In this document: positions 1 through 16,322 of the stretch, piece by piece
Position numbering within the stretch: position 1 is the first letter of the stretch
Layout: every line of letters begins with the position of its first letter
Assembly (NCBI RefSeq): GCF_031884435.1
Contig: NZ_CP134779.1
Location: 2,046,001 to 2,110,000 of the forward strand
DNA length: 64,000 nucleotides
Source: Bosea sp. 685
GTDB taxonomy: Bacteria > Pseudomonadota > Alphaproteobacteria > Rhizobiales > Beijerinckiaceae
Direction of reading: 5' to 3'
Program-made: the position numbers and the translations under genes
Notes under the pieces: generated by a model
The model's input: only the letters and a program-made list of their open reading frames with translations
Database searches by the model: none
What the model was told of the DNA's origin: nothing

Positions 1-1
1 C

Positions 2-4162
<4,161 letters not shown>

Positions 4163-4188
4163 CGGCGCACTGACGCTTGATCGTTACG

Positions 4189-4216
4189 AAATGGCCGCCT
4201 CCGGGCGGCCATTTTG
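4189..4216 (+). terminator. Intrinsic terminator after rpoC
   Basis: An 11-bp perfect stem (aaatggccgcc / ggcggccattt) with a 4-nt loop is followed by a short T-rich run. It lies 27 nt past the rpoC stop and would end the rpoBC transcript. Confidence 0.8.
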
Positions 4217-4301
4217 CTGTGTGGGGGAGGGCGCTCGACCCGTTGCTGCGGCTGAACACGCTGTTTGGGCCGTGTGCAGGGCGAAGTCGCCAGAATTGGG
4301 G

Positions 4302-4330
4302 TTGACGCGACTCGGGTTGCGAGTCATAAG
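4302..4330 (+). promoter_or_regulatory. Candidate sigma-70-type promoter of the str operon
   Basis: TTGACG at 4302-4307 and CATAAG at 4325-4330 are separated by 17 bp, which matches the alphaproteobacterial housekeeping pattern. It lies in the 380-nt gap between the rpoC terminator and rpsL, where I see no coding sequence. The predicted 5' leader of about 260 nt is long enough for regulation, but no specific structure was recognised in it. Confidence 0.45.
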
Positions 4331-4598
4331 CGCGCCACTGTCGAAGGTTGTCGGACACGTTTGTCGCTTGCCTCGTTGCGAGCGAATGTCGCGACCGAAA
4401 CGCCTTCGGAATTCCAGCGTCGATTGACGACATGGTGAGAAGCATGAATGCGGAGCGATCCGTGTTCCTCTGCTGGCGAATGCGCCTGAGGTTTCCCTGC
4501 CGGGAGCCGATGGCGCAGTTTCGTTTGTGCCATGGCTTCGCTTGATCTGGGCCGTCGATTTAGAGATTTCCAAACGCTCAGTGGAGCGAGAGGCCAGA

Positions 4599-4970
4599 AT
4601 GCCGACAATCAGCCAGCTCATTCGCAAGCCGCGTTCGCCCGTCAAGGCGCGCAACACCGCTCCGGCGCTTGAATCCTGCCCGCAGAAGCGCGGCGTCTGC
4701 ACGCGCGTTTATACGACGACGCCGAAGAAGCCGAACTCCGCGTTGCGTAAGGTCGCCAAGGTGCGCCTGACCAACGGCTTCGAAGTGATCGGCTATATTC
4801 CTGGTGAGGGTCACAACCTCCAGGAGCACTCGGTCGTCATGATCCGCGGCGGCCGCGTCAAGGATTTGCCCGGCGTGCGTTATCACATCCTTCGCGGTGT
4901 GCTCGACACGCAGGGCGTGAAGAACCGTAAGCAACGCCGTTCGAAGTACGGCGCCAAGCGTCCGAAGTGA
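4599..4970 (+). CDS. rpsL: 30S ribosomal protein S12
   Basis: The 123-residue product begins [12 protein letters not shown] and contains the highly conserved [16 protein letters not shown] and [11 protein letters not shown] blocks that form the decoding-centre loops. An upstream in-frame ATG at 4527 is rejected because S12 always starts at MPTI. It is the first gene of the str operon. Lysines at the streptomycin-resistance positions look wild type (PKKPNS). Confidence 0.98.
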   Translation: MPTISQLIRKPRSPVKARNTAPALESCPQKRGVCTRVYTTTPKKPNSALRKVAKVRLTNGFEVIGYIPGEGHNLQEHSVVMIRGGRVKDLPGVRYHILRGVLDTQGVKNRKQRRSKYGAKRPK

Positions 4971-5042
4971 GTTCTGCCAGACTGGCGGGGCGATGAGCCC
5001 AAGCCTGTTCGCAGCTTTTAAGATTTGACCGGAGACTAGACG

Positions 5043-5513
5043 ATGTCCCGCCGCCATAGCGCTGAAAAGCGCGAGATCATTCCCGATCCGAAGTTCCACG
5101 ATATCATCGTGACGAAGTTCATGAATTCGGTGATGTACGAAGGCAAGAAGTCGACCGCCGAGCGGATCGTCTATGGTGCTTTCGAGATCATCGAAGGCAA
5201 GCTGAAGAGCGACCCGCTCGCCGTCTTCAAGACTGCGCTCGAGAATGTCGCTCCGGCGATCGAGGTTCGTTCGCGTCGCGTCGGCGGCGCCACCTATCAG
5301 GTCCCGGTCGAGGTTCGCACCGAGCGCCGTCAGGCGCTGGCGATCCGCTGGCTGATCACGGCTGCTCGCGGCCGCAACGACAAGACGATGGTCGAGCGGC
5401 TCTCCTCGGAGCTGATGGATGCCGCCAACAACCGCGGAAATGCCGTGAAGAAGCGTGAAGACACGCACCGGATGGCGGAAGCCAACCGCGCCTTCTCGCA
5501 TTATCGCTGGTAA
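5043..5513 (+). CDS. rpsG: 30S ribosomal protein S7
   Basis: The product is 156 residues, the family's usual length, beginning [12 protein letters not shown] and ending in RAFSHYRW. It nucleates assembly of the 30S head by binding the 3' domain of 16S rRNA. A GGAG ribosome-binding site lies just upstream. It is cotranscribed with rpsL (72-nt gap) and fusA (34-nt gap). Confidence 0.98.
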   Translation: MSRRHSAEKREIIPDPKFHDIIVTKFMNSVMYEGKKSTAERIVYGAFEIIEGKLKSDPLAVFKTALENVAPAIEVRSRRVGGATYQVPVEVRTERRQALAIRWLITAARGRNDKTMVERLSSELMDAANNRGNAVKKREDTHRMAEANRAFSHYRW

Positions 5514-5547
5514 CCGTTCGTCAGACTAGGAAAGACAGAGCGCTCCT

Positions 5548-7623
5548 ATGGCACGCACTCATCCCATCGACCGATACCGCAATTTCGGCATCATGGCGCA
5601 TATCGACGCCGGCAAGACGACGACGACCGAGCGCGTGCTGTATTACACCGGCAAGTCGCACAAGATCGGCGAAGTCCATGACGGCGCCGCCACCATGGAC
5701 TGGATGGAGCAGGAGCAGGAGCGTGGCATCACGATCACCTCGGCTGCGACCACCTGTCTGTGGCGCGAACATCGCCTGAACATCATCGACACCCCCGGCC
5801 ACGTCGACTTCACCATTGAAGTCGAGCGTTCGCTGCGCGTGCTCGACGGTGCCGTCTGCGTGCTCGATGGCAACCAGGGCGTTGAGCCCCAGACCGAGAC
5901 CGTCTGGCGCCAGGCCGACAAATACGACGTGCCGCGCATCGTCTTCGTCAACAAGATGGACAAGATCGGCGCCGATTTCTATCGCTGCGTCCAGGACATC
6001 ATTGACCGCGTCGCCGGCAAGCCGGTCTGCCTGCAGATCCCGATCGGTGCCGAGTCCGATTTCGTCGGCGTCGTCGACCTGATCAAGATGAAGGCGATCG
6101 TCTGGAACGGCGAGGCGCTCGGCGCTTCCTTCGAAGAGAAGGAGATCCCCGCCGATCTCGCCGACAAGGCCGCCGAGTATCGCAACAAGCTCGTTGAAGC
6201 CGCCGTCGACATGGACGATGCGGCAATGGAAGCCTATCTCGACGGCACCGAGCCGGATGCGGAGACGCTGCGCAAGCTGATCCGTACCGCGGTGCAGCGT
6301 CGCGCCTTCCATCCCGTGCTCTGCGGTTCCGCCTTCAAGAACAAGGGCGTCCAGCCGCTGCTCGACGCCGTCGTCGACTTCCTGCCGTCGCCGGTCGATC
6401 GTGGCGAGATCAAGGGCATCGACTTCAAGACCGAGGAAGAGACCGTTCGTCACCCGACGGATGAGGATCCCTTCTCCATGCTCGCCTTCAAGATCATGGA
6501 CGACCCCTTCGTCGGCACCATCACCTTCTGCCGCGTCTATTCGGGCAAGGTCGAGACCGGCGCGGGCGTCATCAACTCGACCCGCGACAAGAAAGAGCGT
6601 GTCGGCCGCATGCTGCTGATGCATGCGAACAACCGCGAAGACATCAAGGAGGCTTTCGCTGGCGACATCGTCGCCCTGGCCGGCCTCAAGGATGTCCGCA
6701 CCGGTGACACGCTGTGCGACCCCATCAAGGCGGTCATCCTGGAGCGCATGGAATTCCCCGAGCCGGTCATCACGATCGCGATCGAGCCGAAGTCCAAGGC
6801 CGACCAGGAGAAGCTTGGCCTGGCGCTGGCGAAGCTTGCCAACGAGGATCCCTCGTTCCGCGTTTCGACCGACCAGGAGAGCGGCCAGACCATTCTCAAG
6901 GGCATGGGCGAGCTGCATCTCGACATCAAGGTCGACATCTTGCGCCGGACCTACAAGGTGGACGCCAATATCGGCGCTCCCCAGGTGGCCTATCGCGAGA
7001 CGATCACCAAGAAGGCCGAGATCGACTACACCCACAAGAAGCAGACCGGCGGTACCGGCCAGTTCGCCCGCGTCAAGCTGGTGATCGAGCCCAACGAAGT
7101 CGGCAAGGGCTTCGCCTTCGAGTCGAAGGTCGTCGGTGGTACGGTTCCTAAGGAATACATCCCCGGCGTCGAAAAGGGCCTGAACTCGGTCATCGGCTCT
7201 GGCGTGATCGCCGGCTTCCCGGTCGTTGACGTCAAGGTCACGCTGGTCGACGGCGCCTTCCACGAGGTCGACTCCTCGGCTCTGGCCTTCGAAATCGCCT
7301 CGCGCGCCGCTTTGCGTGAAGGTCTGCAGAAGGGCGGCTCCGTGCTGCTCGAGCCGATCATGAAGGTCGAGGTGGTGACCCCGGAAGACTATACCGGTTC
7401 GGTCATCGGCGATCTGAATTCGCGTCGCGGCCAGATCCAGGGCCAGGACATGCGCGGCAACGCGGTCGTCGTCAACGCGATGGTCCCGCTCGCCAACATG
7501 TTCGGCTACGTCAACCAGCTGCGTTCGTTCAGCCAGGGACGCGCCAACTACACGATGCAGTTCGACCACTACGAGCAAGTGCCTTCGGCGGTCGCCGCCG
7601 AGGTCCAGGCCAAGTACGCCTGA
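5548..7623 (+). CDS. fusA: Elongation factor G
   Basis: This 691-residue translational GTPase drives ribosomal translocation. G1 is AHIDAGKTT at residues 17-25, G3 lies in DTPGHVDF near residue 82, and G4 is NKMD near residue 136. Domains II-V follow to the C-terminal region with [11 protein letters not shown]. The length is normal. AGGAAAG lies upstream of the ATG. It sits between rpsG and tuf as in most proteobacterial str operons. Confidence 0.98.
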   Translation: MARTHPIDRYRNFGIMAHIDAGKTTTTERVLYYTGKSHKIGEVHDGAATMDWMEQEQERGITITSAATTCLWREHRLNIIDTPGHVDFTIEVERSLRVLDGAVCVLDGNQGVEPQTETVWRQADKYDVPRIVFVNKMDKIGADFYRCVQDIIDRVAGKPVCLQIPIGAESDFVGVVDLIKMKAIVWNGEALGASFEEKEIPADLADKAAEYRNKLVEAAVDMDDAAMEAYLDGTEPDAETLRKLIRTAVQRRAFHPVLCGSAFKNKGVQPLLDAVVDFLPSPVDRGEIKGIDFKTEEETVRHPTDEDPFSMLAFKIMDDPFVGTITFCRVYSGKVETGAGVINSTRDKKERVGRMLLMHANNREDIKEAFAGDIVALAGLKDVRTGDTLCDPIKAVILERMEFPEPVITIAIEPKSKADQEKLGLALAKLANEDPSFRVSTDQESGQTILKGMGELHLDIKVDILRRTYKVDANIGAPQVAYRETITKKAEIDYTHKKQTGGTGQFARVKLVIEPNEVGKGFAFESKVVGGTVPKEYIPGVEKGLNSVIGSGVIAGFPVVDVKVTLVDGAFHEVDSSALAFEIASRAALREGLQKGGSVLLEPIMKVEVVTPEDYTGSVIGDLNSRRGQIQGQDMRGNAVVVNAMVPLANMFGYVNQLRSFSQGRANYTMQFDHYEQVPSAVAAEVQAKYA

Positions 7624-7677
7624 ACCGACAAAACTATTCGCTGAACATTGAAAACGACCTGACGGACGGAGGCTACG

Positions 7678-8868
<1,191 letters not shown>

Positions 8869-8882
8869 CGCGTTTTCGTGAG

Positions 8883-8912
8883 GGCGAAGGCCCTACCGGG
8901 CCTTTGCCTTTT
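8883..8912 (+). terminator. Intrinsic terminator between tuf and rpsJ
   Basis: GGGCGAAGGCCC (one G-U pair) pairs with GGGCCTTTGCC around a TACC loop and is followed by TTTT. The tract ends only 24 nt before the rpsJ ATG, so it may attenuate rather than abolish read-through into the S10 operon. Confidence 0.65.
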
Positions 8913-8935
8913 CACGTCACGGAGAACACAAGACC

Positions 8936-9244
8936 ATGAACGGTCAGAACATCCGGATCCGCCTCAAGGCGTTCGACCATCGCATTCTCGACGCTTCGAC
9001 GCGCGAGATCGTGTCGACGGCCAAGAGGACGGGCGCCCAGGTCCGCGGGCCCATCCCGCTGCCCACGCTCATTGAGAAGTTCACGGTCAACCGCTCGCCG
9101 CACATCGACAAGAAGTCGCGCGAGCAGTTTGAGATGCGGACCCACAAGCGGGTTCTCGATATCGTCGACCCGACCCCGCAGACGGTCGACGCCCTGATGA
9201 AGCTTGATCTCGCCGCCGGCGTCGACGTCGAAATCAAGTTGTAA
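8936..9244 (+). CDS. rpsJ: 30S ribosomal protein S10
   Basis: The 102-residue product has the S10 fold and the conserved block [14 protein letters not shown] at its N-terminus. S10 is a 30S head protein and, as NusE, joins transcription antitermination complexes. It is the first gene of the S10 operon. Confidence 0.98.
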   Translation: MNGQNIRIRLKAFDHRILDASTREIVSTAKRTGAQVRGPIPLPTLIEKFTVNRSPHIDKKSREQFEMRTHKRVLDIVDPTPQTVDALMKLDLAAGVDVEIKL

Positions 9245-9250
9245 GTTGAC

Positions 9251-9293
9251 CATGGTCCAGACGACGATCCGATACTCCCGTCGTCTGGCCATG
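9251..9293 (+). promoter_or_regulatory. Long hairpin in the rpsJ-rplC spacer
   Basis: catggtccagacgacg (9251-9266) pairs with cgtcgtctggccatg (9279-9293) with a single bulged base and a 12-nt loop. There is no T-run after it, so it is not an obvious terminator. It may be an RNA processing or autoregulatory structure; only the structure is seen. Confidence 0.5.
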
Positions 9294-9369
9294 TTCTGAT
9301 CTTTAGCCGGGTCCTCTGTCTCCTGCGTTTTGGCAGGATGAACATGACCCCAAGGGAAGGTATGCACCG

Positions 9370-10095
9370 ATGCGTTCCGGTGTGATTGCACAGAAAGTCG
9401 GGATGACCCGCATCTTCACGGATGCCGGCGAACATATCCCGGTCACCGTGCTGAAGCTCGATAACTGTCAGGTTGTCGCGCATCGTACGGTTGAGAAGAA
9501 CGGCTATGTCGCCGTTCAGCTTGGGTCGGGCTTGGCCAAGGTCAAGAACGTCTCGAAGGCTGAGCGTGGCCATTTCGCCGTCGCCAAGGTCGAGCCCAAG
9601 CGCAAGATCGTCGAGTTCCGCGTCAGCGACGACGCGTTGATCCCGGTCGGCGCCGAGCTGACGGCTGACCACTTCGTCGTCGGCCAGTTCGTCGATGTCA
9701 GCGGCACGACCATCGGCAAGGGTTTCGCCGGCGGCATGAAGCGCTGGAACTTCGGCGGCCTTCGCGCCACGCACGGTGTTTCGGTCTCGCATCGCTCGAT
9801 CGGTTCGACCGGTGGCCGTCAGGACCCGGGCAAGACCTTCAAGAACAAGAAGATGCCGGGCCATCTCGGCGCCGAGCGCGTCACCACGCAGAACCTGCGC
9901 GTCGTCCAGACGGATGTCGCGCGCGGCCTGATCCTGGTCGAGGGTGCGGTTCCCGGTCATGCCGGTGGCTGGATCCACGTCCGCGACGCCGTCAAGCGTG
10001 CGCTGCCCAAGGATGCGCCCCTGCCGGGCAAGTTCAAGGTTGCCGGCGGCGAAACGCAGGCTCCCGCGACTGAGACCGTTGAGGAGAACGCGTGA
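9370..10095 (+). CDS. rplC: 50S ribosomal protein L3
   Basis: The 241-residue product begins [14 protein letters not shown] and contains the conserved [10 protein letters not shown] and RATHGVS-SHRSIGS region that reaches the peptidyl-transferase centre. The acidic C-terminal tail (EETV-like) is longer than in E. coli but usual for this order. Its stop overlaps the rplD ATG by one base. Confidence 0.98.
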   Translation: MRSGVIAQKVGMTRIFTDAGEHIPVTVLKLDNCQVVAHRTVEKNGYVAVQLGSGLAKVKNVSKAERGHFAVAKVEPKRKIVEFRVSDDALIPVGAELTADHFVVGQFVDVSGTTIGKGFAGGMKRWNFGGLRATHGVSVSHRSIGSTGGRQDPGKTFKNKKMPGHLGAERVTTQNLRVVQTDVARGLILVEGAVPGHAGGWIHVRDAVKRALPKDAPLPGKFKVAGGETQAPATETVEENA

Positions 10096-10715
10096 TGAAG
10101 CTCGATATCACCACCCTCGAAGGCGGCTCTGCCGGCTCCGTCGAATTGTCGGATGCGATCTTCGGCCTTGAGCCGCGCGCCGACATCCTCGCCCGTATGG
10201 TGCGCTATCAGCTCGCCAAGCGCCGCGCTGGGACGCACAAGTCCAAGGGCCGCTCGGAAGTCGATCGCACCCGCAAGAAGATCTATAAGCAGAAGGGCAC
10301 TGGCGGCGCTCGCCACGGCGCGGCTTCGGCCCCGCAGTTCCGCGGCGGCGGCAAGGCCTTCGGCCCGATCGTGCGCGACCATGCGCATGATCTGCCCAAG
10401 AAGGTGCGCGCTCTGGCTCTTCGTCATGCGCTCTCGGCCAAGGCCAAGGGTTCCGAGATCATCATCATCGATGATGCCAAGCTCTCGGAGCCCAAGACCA
10501 AGCTTCTGCTCGGCCATTTCAGCAAGCTGGACCTGTCCAGCGTGCTGGTGATCGGCGGCGCCGAGATCGACGTGAACTTCGGCCTGGCCGCGCGTTCGAT
10601 CCCGAATGTCGACGTCCTGCCGATCCAGGGCATCAACGTTTATGACATCCTGCGTCGCGACAAGCTCGTCTTGACCCGCGCGGCTGTCGATGCGCTGGAG
10701 GCGCGCTTCAAATGA
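10095..10715 (+). CDS. rplD: 50S ribosomal protein L4
   Basis: The 206-residue L4 protein binds 23S rRNA and lines the exit tunnel. The ATG at 10095 is chosen over the GTG one codon earlier because GAGGAG sits 8 nt before it and the start overlaps the rplC stop (TGATG). Key motifs are the tunnel-loop region [22 protein letters not shown] and the C-terminal domain. It overlaps rplW by ATGA. Confidence 0.97.
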   Translation: MKLDITTLEGGSAGSVELSDAIFGLEPRADILARMVRYQLAKRRAGTHKSKGRSEVDRTRKKIYKQKGTGGARHGAASAPQFRGGGKAFGPIVRDHAHDLPKKVRALALRHALSAKAKGSEIIIIDDAKLSEPKTKLLLGHFSKLDLSSVLVIGGAEIDVNFGLAARSIPNVDVLPIQGINVYDILRRDKLVLTRAAVDALEARFK

Positions 10716-11023
10716 GCCAGGCTGCAAAGAATCTGGATCCGCGCCACTACGACGTCATTCGTAGCCCGGTGATCACCGAGAAGGCGACGATGCTCTCTGA
10801 GCATAACAAGGTCGTCTTCGAGGTCTCCAAGACTGCGACCAAGCCGCAGATCAAGGCCGCGATCGAAAAGCTGTTCGACGTCAAGGTGAAGAGCGTGAAC
10901 ACGCTCGTCACCGAAGGGAAGATCAAGGTCTTCCGTGGCCGCCTCGGCCAGCGTTCGGACGTCAAGAAGGCAATCGTGACGCTCGAAGATGGTCATTCCA
11001 TCGACGTGACCACGGGTCTGTGA
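10712..11023 (+). CDS. rplW: 50S ribosomal protein L23
   Basis: The 103-residue product carries the L23 signature [16 protein letters not shown] near the N-terminus and the VNTL block in the middle. L23 lies at the tunnel exit and docks trigger factor and SRP. Its ATG overlaps the rplD stop, which implies translational coupling. Confidence 0.97.
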   Translation: MSQAAKNLDPRHYDVIRSPVITEKATMLSEHNKVVFEVSKTATKPQIKAAIEKLFDVKVKSVNTLVTEGKIKVFRGRLGQRSDVKKAIVTLEDGHSIDVTTGL

Positions 11024-11039
11024 AGGGAGGATCTGCATC

Positions 11040-11882
11040 ATGGCTTTGAAGAGTTTCAAGCCGACCACGCCGAGCCTTCGCCAGCTCGTGATCGTCGACC
11101 GCAGCGAGCTCTATAAGGGCAAGCCGCTCAAGGTGCTGACCGAGGGCAAGTCGTCCTCGGGCGGCCGCAACAACCTCGGCCGCATCACCGTCCGCTTCCG
11201 CGGCGGTGGTCACAAGCGCACGCTGCGCCTGATCGACTTCAAGCGTCGTGGCAAGGACGGCATTCCGGCCGTGGTGGAACGGATCGAATACGATCCCAAC
11301 CGCACCGCCTTCATCGCGCTGATCAAGTACAGCGACGGCGAGCAGGCGTATATCCTGGCCCCGCAGCGCCTCGCCGTCGGTGACAGCGTGATCTCGGGTC
11401 CGTCGGTCGACGTCAAGCCCGGCAACGCTGCCCCGATGGGTACGCTGCCGATCGGCACCATCGTCCACAATGTCGAGCTCAAGATCGGCAAGGGCGGGGC
11501 GCTGGCGCGGTCTGCGGGCAACTACGCCCAGATCGTCGGTCGCGACCAAGGCTACGTCATCGTCCGTCTGAACTCGGGCGAGCAGCGCCTGATCAGCGGC
11601 CTGTGCTATGCGACTGTGGGCGCGGTTTCGAACCCCGACCACATGAACCGGAATGATGGCAAGGCAGGGCGCTCGCGCTGGCTCGGTCGTCGTCCGCATA
11701 ACCGCGGCGTCTCGATGAACCCTGTCGACCATCCCCATGGCGGCGGCGAAGGCCGCACCTCCGGTGGTCGTCACCCGGTCACCCCCTGGGGCAAGCCGAC
11801 CAAGGGTAAGAAGACCCGCTCGAACAAGCGGACCGATACGTTCATCGTGTCGAGCCGTCACGCCCGCAAGAAGAAGAACTGA
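11040..11882 (+). CDS. rplB: 50S ribosomal protein L2
   Basis: The 280-residue product contains [10 protein letters not shown] near residue 40 and the C-terminal [13 protein letters not shown] block whose histidine is essential for peptidyl-transferase activity in the family. It follows rplW by 16 nt with GGGAGG as the ribosome-binding site. Confidence 0.98.
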   Translation: MALKSFKPTTPSLRQLVIVDRSELYKGKPLKVLTEGKSSSGGRNNLGRITVRFRGGGHKRTLRLIDFKRRGKDGIPAVVERIEYDPNRTAFIALIKYSDGEQAYILAPQRLAVGDSVISGPSVDVKPGNAAPMGTLPIGTIVHNVELKIGKGGALARSAGNYAQIVGRDQGYVIVRLNSGEQRLISGLCYATVGAVSNPDHMNRNDGKAGRSRWLGRRPHNRGVSMNPVDHPHGGGEGRTSGGRHPVTPWGKPTKGKKTRSNKRTDTFIVSSRHARKKKN

Positions 11883-11890
11883 GGTCCGTC

Positions 11891-12169
11891 ATGGCGCGTT
11901 CGCTTTGGAAAGGTCCGTTTGTCGACGGATACCTTCTGAAAAAGGCCGAGGTTGCCCGTTCGGCGGCCCGGTCTGAGGTCATCAAGATCTGGAGCCGTCG
12001 CTCCACGATCCTTCCGCAGTTCGTCGGTCTGACGTTCGGCGTCTACAACGGCCACAAGCATGTGCCGGTGTCCGTGTCCGAGGAGATGGTGGGCCACAAG
12101 TTCGGCGAGTTCTCGCCGACGCGCACCTTCCACGGCCACGCTGCCGACAAGAAGGCGAAGAGGAAGTAA
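11891..12169 (+). CDS. rpsS: 30S ribosomal protein S19
   Basis: This 92-residue head protein contains the conserved blocks [26 protein letters not shown] and [13 protein letters not shown]. The length is normal. It lies 8 nt after rplB. Confidence 0.98.
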   Translation: MARSLWKGPFVDGYLLKKAEVARSAARSEVIKIWSRRSTILPQFVGLTFGVYNGHKHVPVSVSEEMVGHKFGEFSPTRTFHGHAADKKAKRK

Positions 12170-12172
12170 GCC

Positions 12173-12556
12173 ATGGGAAAAGCATCCTTCCCCCGTGCGC
12201 TGCCTGACAACGAAGCCGTTGCGATTGCTCGCAACCTTCGCGTCAGCCCGCAGAAGCTCAACCTCCTCGCCCAGCTGATCCGTGGCAAGAAGGTCTCGAC
12301 CGCGCTCGCCGACCTCGAATTCTCGCGCAAGCGGATTTCGCTGGACGTGCGCAAGTGCCTCCAGAGCGCGATTGCGAACGCCGAGAACAACCATGATCTC
12401 GACGTCGATGATCTCGTCGTGGCGCAGGCCTTCGTCGGCAAGGCGCTGGTCATGAAGCGTTTCCACGCTCGCGCCCGCGGCCGTGGCGCCCGCATCCTGA
12501 AGCCCTTCGCCAACATCACGATCGTGGTGCGCGAAGTCGCGGCGGCCAAGGCCTGA
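12173..12556 (+). CDS. rplV: 50S ribosomal protein L22
   Basis: The 127-residue product contains [18 protein letters not shown] near the N-terminus and the tunnel-lining beta hairpin [15 protein letters not shown] near the C-terminus, the region where macrolide-resistance changes occur in other bacteria. It is spaced 3 nt from rpsS. Confidence 0.97.
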   Translation: MGKASFPRALPDNEAVAIARNLRVSPQKLNLLAQLIRGKKVSTALADLEFSRKRISLDVRKCLQSAIANAENNHDLDVDDLVVAQAFVGKALVMKRFHARARGRGARILKPFANITIVVREVAAAKA

Positions 12557-12566
12557 GGAGAGAACG

Positions 12567-13277
12567 ATGGGTCAGAAAATCAATCCGATCGGGCTTCGCC
12601 TCGGCATCAACCGCACCTGGGATTCGCGCTGGTTCGCGCAGAAGGGCGAGTACGGCAAGCTTCTGCATGAGGACATGGCGATCCGCGCCGCCCTCATGAA
12701 GCTGCTGAAGCAGGCTGCGATCTCCAAGATCATCATCGAGCGTCCGCACAAGAAGTGCCGCGTCACCATTCACTCGGCGCGTCCGGGCGTGGTGATCGGC
12801 AAAAAGGGCGCCGATATCGAGAAGCTGCGCAAGACGGTGATGACGCTCACCAAGGCCGATGTTGCCATCAACATCGTCGAGGTGCGCAAGCCCGAGATCG
12901 ACGCGACCCTGGTCGCCGATTCGATCGCGCAGCAGCTCGAGCGCCGCGTCGCGTTCCGTCGTGCCATGAAGCGGGCCGTTCAGTCGGCCATGCGTCTGGG
13001 CGCCGAGGGCATCCGCATCAACTGCTCGGGCCGTCTCGGCGGCGCCGAAATCGCGCGTCTGGAATGGTATCGCGAAGGTCGCGTGCCGCTGCACACGCTG
13101 CGCGCCGATGTGGATTATGGTGTGGCGACTGCCTTCACCACCTACGGCACGTGCGGCATCAAGGTCTGGATCTTCAAGGGCGAGATCCTCGAACACGACC
13201 CGATGGCCCAGGACAAGCGCATGGCCGATGAGGGCAGCCGTTCCGGCGGTGGCCATCGTCGTGACCACGCCGCGTAA
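12567..13277 (+). CDS. rpsC: 30S ribosomal protein S3
   Basis: The 236-residue product has an N-terminal KH domain with the [14 protein letters not shown] loop near residue 72 and a C-terminal S3 domain containing [14 protein letters not shown]. It forms part of the mRNA entry channel. A short basic, histidine-containing tail is normal for the order. Confidence 0.98.
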   Translation: MGQKINPIGLRLGINRTWDSRWFAQKGEYGKLLHEDMAIRAALMKLLKQAAISKIIIERPHKKCRVTIHSARPGVVIGKKGADIEKLRKTVMTLTKADVAINIVEVRKPEIDATLVADSIAQQLERRVAFRRAMKRAVQSAMRLGAEGIRINCSGRLGGAEIARLEWYREGRVPLHTLRADVDYGVATAFTTYGTCGIKVWIFKGEILEHDPMAQDKRMADEGSRSGGGHRRDHAA

Positions 13278-13295
13278 GGCTGATCGAGAAGAGCC

Positions 13296-13709
13296 ATGTT
13301 GCAACCAAAGAAGACTAAGTTCCGCAAGCAGTTCAAGGGGCGCATTTCCGGCGTCGCCAAGGGCGGCACGGATCTGAATTTCGGCCAGTTCGGCCTCAAG
13401 GCACTGATGCCGGAACGCGTCACCGCACGCCAGATCGAGGCGGCTCGCCGCGCGATTACGCGTGCCATGAAGCGCGCCGGCCGTGTCTGGATCCGGATTT
13501 TCCCGGACGTGCCGGTTTCGAAGAAGCCGACCGAAGTCCGCATGGGCAAGGGCAAGGGCGCGCCTGAATTCTGGGCAGCCAAGGTCAAGCCGGGCCGGAT
13601 CATGTTCGAGATCGACGGCGTGCCGGAAGAGACCGCGCGCGAGGCCATGCGCCTCGGCGCAGCCAAGCTGCCGATCAAGACCCGCTTCATCCAACGCATC
13701 GCCGAGTAA
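13296..13709 (+). CDS. rplP: 50S ribosomal protein L16
   Basis: The 137-residue product begins [16 protein letters not shown] and contains the [18 protein letters not shown] block. L16 helps position A-site tRNA. The length is normal. Confidence 0.98.
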   Translation: MLQPKKTKFRKQFKGRISGVAKGGTDLNFGQFGLKALMPERVTARQIEAARRAITRAMKRAGRVWIRIFPDVPVSKKPTEVRMGKGKGAPEFWAAKVKPGRIMFEIDGVPEETAREAMRLGAAKLPIKTRFIQRIAE

Positions 13710-13720
13710 GGGAGGACGAC

Positions 13721-13933
13721 ATGAAGACCGCAAAACGCCTGTCCGACCTGAAGGTCATGAGCGTGGACCTGCTGCAGGACGAGCTCCTGAAGCTGAAGAA
13801 GGAGCAGTTCAACCTGCGTTTCCAACGCGCCACCGGCCAGCTCGAGAACACCGCTCGGGTCACCGAAGTGCGCAAGGACATCGCCCGCATCAAAACACTG
13901 CAGCGGTCCAAGACCGCCGCAGTGAGCGCCTGA
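13721..13933 (+). CDS. rpmC: 50S ribosomal protein L29
   Basis: This small 70-residue helical protein carries the L29 pattern [22 protein letters not shown] followed by a basic helix. GGGAGGACG is the ribosome-binding site. Confidence 0.95.
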   Translation: MKTAKRLSDLKVMSVDLLQDELLKLKKEQFNLRFQRATGQLENTARVTEVRKDIARIKTLQRSKTAAVSA

Positions 13934-13945
13934 GGAGTTTGAGAC

Positions 13946-14188
13946 ATGCCGAAGCGCGTGCTGCAGGGCGTCGTCGTCAGCGACAAGCAAAATAAAACAG
14001 TTGTGGTGAAGGTCGAGCGGCGCTATACGCACCCGCTCCTCAAGAAGACCGTTCGCCGCACGAAAAACTATCATGCCCACGACGAGGCTCAGGTCTCGAA
14101 GGTTGGCGACCAGGTCTGGATCGAGGAGTCCAAGCCCATTTCCAAGCTGAAAAGCTGGGTTGTGCTCGACAACGCTCCCAAGGCGTAA
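13946..14188 (+). CDS. rpsQ: 30S ribosomal protein S17
   Basis: The 80-residue OB-fold protein carries the S17 blocks [21 protein letters not shown] and YHAHDE. A 106-nt spacer separates it from rplN, one of the larger gaps in this operon. Confidence 0.97.
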   Translation: MPKRVLQGVVVSDKQNKTVVVKVERRYTHPLLKKTVRRTKNYHAHDEAQVSKVGDQVWIEESKPISKLKSWVVLDNAPKA

Positions 14189-14294
14189 GTCAAATTTGAG
14201 GCCAGGGGGCGATCGACCCCCGTCAGTCGTAGTCCCGGCGGCGCTAATGCCTGCCGGGAAACCGCGCTGATATGCATATGGAAGGATCAAGGCC

Positions 14295-14663
14295 ATGATC
14301 CAGGTGCAGACTAATCTCGAGGTCGCGGATAACTCCGGCGCCCGTCGTGTGATGTGCATCAAGGTTCTCGGCGGGTCGAAGCGGCGTTACGCCCGCATTG
14401 GCGACATCATTGTCGTTTCGATCAAGGAAGCCATTCCCCGCGGCCGCGTGAAGAAGGGCGACGTCATGAAGGCGGTCGTCGTTCGCACCGCCAAGGACGT
14501 CAAGCGCGCCGATGGTTCGGTGATTCGGTTCGACCGCAATGCGGCCGTTCTGATCAACAACCAGAAGGAGCCTGTCGGCACCCGTATCTTCGGACCGGTT
14601 CCGCGCGAACTTCGCGCCAAGAACCACATGAAGATCATCTCGCTTGCGCCAGAGGTGCTGTAA
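14295..14663 (+). CDS. rplN: 50S ribosomal protein L14
   Basis: The 122-residue product begins [17 protein letters not shown] and contains [15 protein letters not shown] and [13 protein letters not shown]. The length equals the family norm. Its TAA overlaps the rplX ATG by one base. Confidence 0.98.
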   Translation: MIQVQTNLEVADNSGARRVMCIKVLGGSKRRYARIGDIIVVSIKEAIPRGRVKKGDVMKAVVVRTAKDVKRADGSVIRFDRNAAVLINNQKEPVGTRIFGPVPRELRAKNHMKIISLAPEVL

Positions 14664-14980
14664 TGGCTGCAAAGATCAAGAAGGGCGACAAGGTCGTCGT
14701 GCTGGCCGGCCGCGATAAGGGCAAGGCTGGCGAAGTGCTCCAGGTTATCCCGAAGGATGCCCGCGCCGTGGTGCGTGGCGTCATGATGGTCAAGAAGCAC
14801 ACCAAGGCTTCTGCCCAGTCGGAAGGCGGCATCATCTCCAAGGAAGCCACCATCGACCTGTCGAACCTCGCCGTGGCCGATCCCAAGGATGGCAAGCCGA
14901 CCCGCGTCGGTTTCAAAGTTCTGGACGACGGTCGCAAGGTCCGTTTCGCCAAGCGTTCGGGGGATCTGATCGATGGCTGA
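14663..14980 (+). CDS. rplX: 50S ribosomal protein L24
   Basis: The 105-residue product begins [20 protein letters not shown], a KOW motif. The start at 14663 overlaps the rplN stop; a longer open frame from 14354 is an artefact of reading inside rplN. The 3' end overlaps rplE by 8 nt. Confidence 0.97.
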   Translation: MAAKIKKGDKVVVLAGRDKGKAGEVLQVIPKDARAVVRGVMMVKKHTKASAQSEGGIISKEATIDLSNLAVADPKDGKPTRVGFKVLDDGRKVRFAKRSGDLIDG

Positions 14981-15539
14981 GAATCAGCAGGCGGCTCTCA
15001 CGCCGCGTATGAAGCAGCATTATGAGGACGTGGTCCGTCCGGCGATGATCGCCGAGTTCGGCTACAAGAACGCCATGGAAGTGCCGACCATCGAGAAGGT
15101 CGTCATCAACATGGGCGTCGGTGAAGCGACGGCCGACCGCAAGAAGGTCGACAATGCTGCCGGCGATCTCGCCCTCATCGCCGGCCAGCGGCCGGTCATC
15201 ACCAAGTCCCGCCTCGCCATCGCTGGCTTCAAGCTGCGCGAGAACATGGCGGTCGGCTGCAAGGTCACGCTGCGCAAGACCAAGATGTTCGAGTTCGTCG
15301 ACCGGCTCGTCACCATCGCCTTGCCCCGCGTGCGCGACTTCCGGGGCCTCAACCCCAAGTCGTTCGACGGGCGCGGCAATTTCGCGCTCGGGATCAAGGA
15401 GCACATCGTGTTTCCTGAGATCAACTACGACAAGGTCGACGCCGTGTGGGGCATGGACGTGATCGTCTGCACGACTGCGAAGTCGGACGACGAGGCACGC
15501 GCCTTGCTCAAGCACTTCAACTTCCCGTTCCGGCAGTGA
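14973..15539 (+). CDS. rplE: 50S ribosomal protein L5
   Basis: The 188-residue product binds 5S rRNA. Conserved blocks are [11 protein letters not shown] near residue 47, [19 protein letters not shown], and the region [19 protein letters not shown]. It overlaps rplX, implying coupling. Confidence 0.98.
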   Translation: MAENQQAALTPRMKQHYEDVVRPAMIAEFGYKNAMEVPTIEKVVINMGVGEATADRKKVDNAAGDLALIAGQRPVITKSRLAIAGFKLRENMAVGCKVTLRKTKMFEFVDRLVTIALPRVRDFRGLNPKSFDGRGNFALGIKEHIVFPEINYDKVDAVWGMDVIVCTTAKSDDEARALLKHFNFPFRQ

Positions 15540-15575
15540 GCCTTACCGCTCATACGCGGAAACCAGGAGAGATCG

Positions 15576-15881
15576 ATGGCTAAGAAAAGCTCCGTCGAGA
15601 ACAACAACCACCGCAAGGCTCTCGTGAAGAAATTCGCGGGCAAGCGCGCGCGGCTTCTCGCGATCGCCAATGACGACAGCCAGTCCATGGACGAGCGTTT
15701 TCTCGCTCGCCTCAAGCTGGCTGAACTGCCGCGCAATTCGGCTCCGACCCGGGTGCGTAACCGCTGCGAAGTCACGGGGCGTCCGCGCGCCGTGTACCGC
15801 AAGCTGAAGATGTCGCGCATTGCCTTGCGCGAGCTCGGCAACAAGGGGCTGGTTCCCGGCCTCGTCAAGTCGAGCTGGTGA
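15576..15881 (+). CDS. rpsN: 30S ribosomal protein S14 (zinc-free type)
   Basis: This is the 101-residue long form. The C-terminal core reads [21 protein letters not shown]. The CxxC pairs of the zinc-binding short form are absent, since only one cysteine is present, so this is the zinc-independent paralogue. Confidence 0.97.
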   Translation: MAKKSSVENNNHRKALVKKFAGKRARLLAIANDDSQSMDERFLARLKLAELPRNSAPTRVRNRCEVTGRPRAVYRKLKMSRIALRELGNKGLVPGLVKSSW

Positions 15882-15893
15882 GGAGGACGCATC

Positions 15894-16289
15894 GTGATCA
15901 TTGATCCGCTTGGAGATATGCTGACCCGCATCCGCAATGCGCAGATGCGGCGCAAGTCGCGCGTTTCGACGCCTGGTTCGAAGCTCAGGGCCCGTGTGCT
16001 CGACGTGCTTCAGACCGAGGGCTACATCCGTGGCTACACCCAGACCGAGTTCGGCAATGGCCGGACCGAGTTCGATATCGAGCTGAAGTACCATGAGGGA
16101 CAGCCGGTCATCCGGTCGATCTCGCGTGTGTCGAAGCCCGGCCGCCGCGTCTATTCTTCGGTGGAGACGATGCCGCGCGTGGCCGATGGCCTTGGCGTGA
16201 CCATCATCTCGACGCCGAAGGGTGTGATGCCCGATCATCTTGCCCGCGAGCAGAACGTGGGCGGCGAAGTGCTTTGCAAGGTCTTCTGA
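15894..16289 (+). CDS. rpsH: 30S ribosomal protein S8 (GTG start)
   Basis: The 131-residue product reads [14 protein letters not shown] near the N-terminus and ends with GGEVLCKVF. The start is a GTG at 15894, 5 nt after GAGGAGGAC; no ATG exists nearby in frame, so the GTG start is well supported. Confidence 0.96.
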   Translation: MIIDPLGDMLTRIRNAQMRRKSRVSTPGSKLRARVLDVLQTEGYIRGYTQTEFGNGRTEFDIELKYHEGQPVIRSISRVSKPGRRVYSSVETMPRVADGLGVTIISTPKGVMPDHLAREQNVGGEVLCKVF

Positions 16290-16322
16290 CCTTCCGCGCC
16301 GCTCATTTTCAGGAGAAATCCA

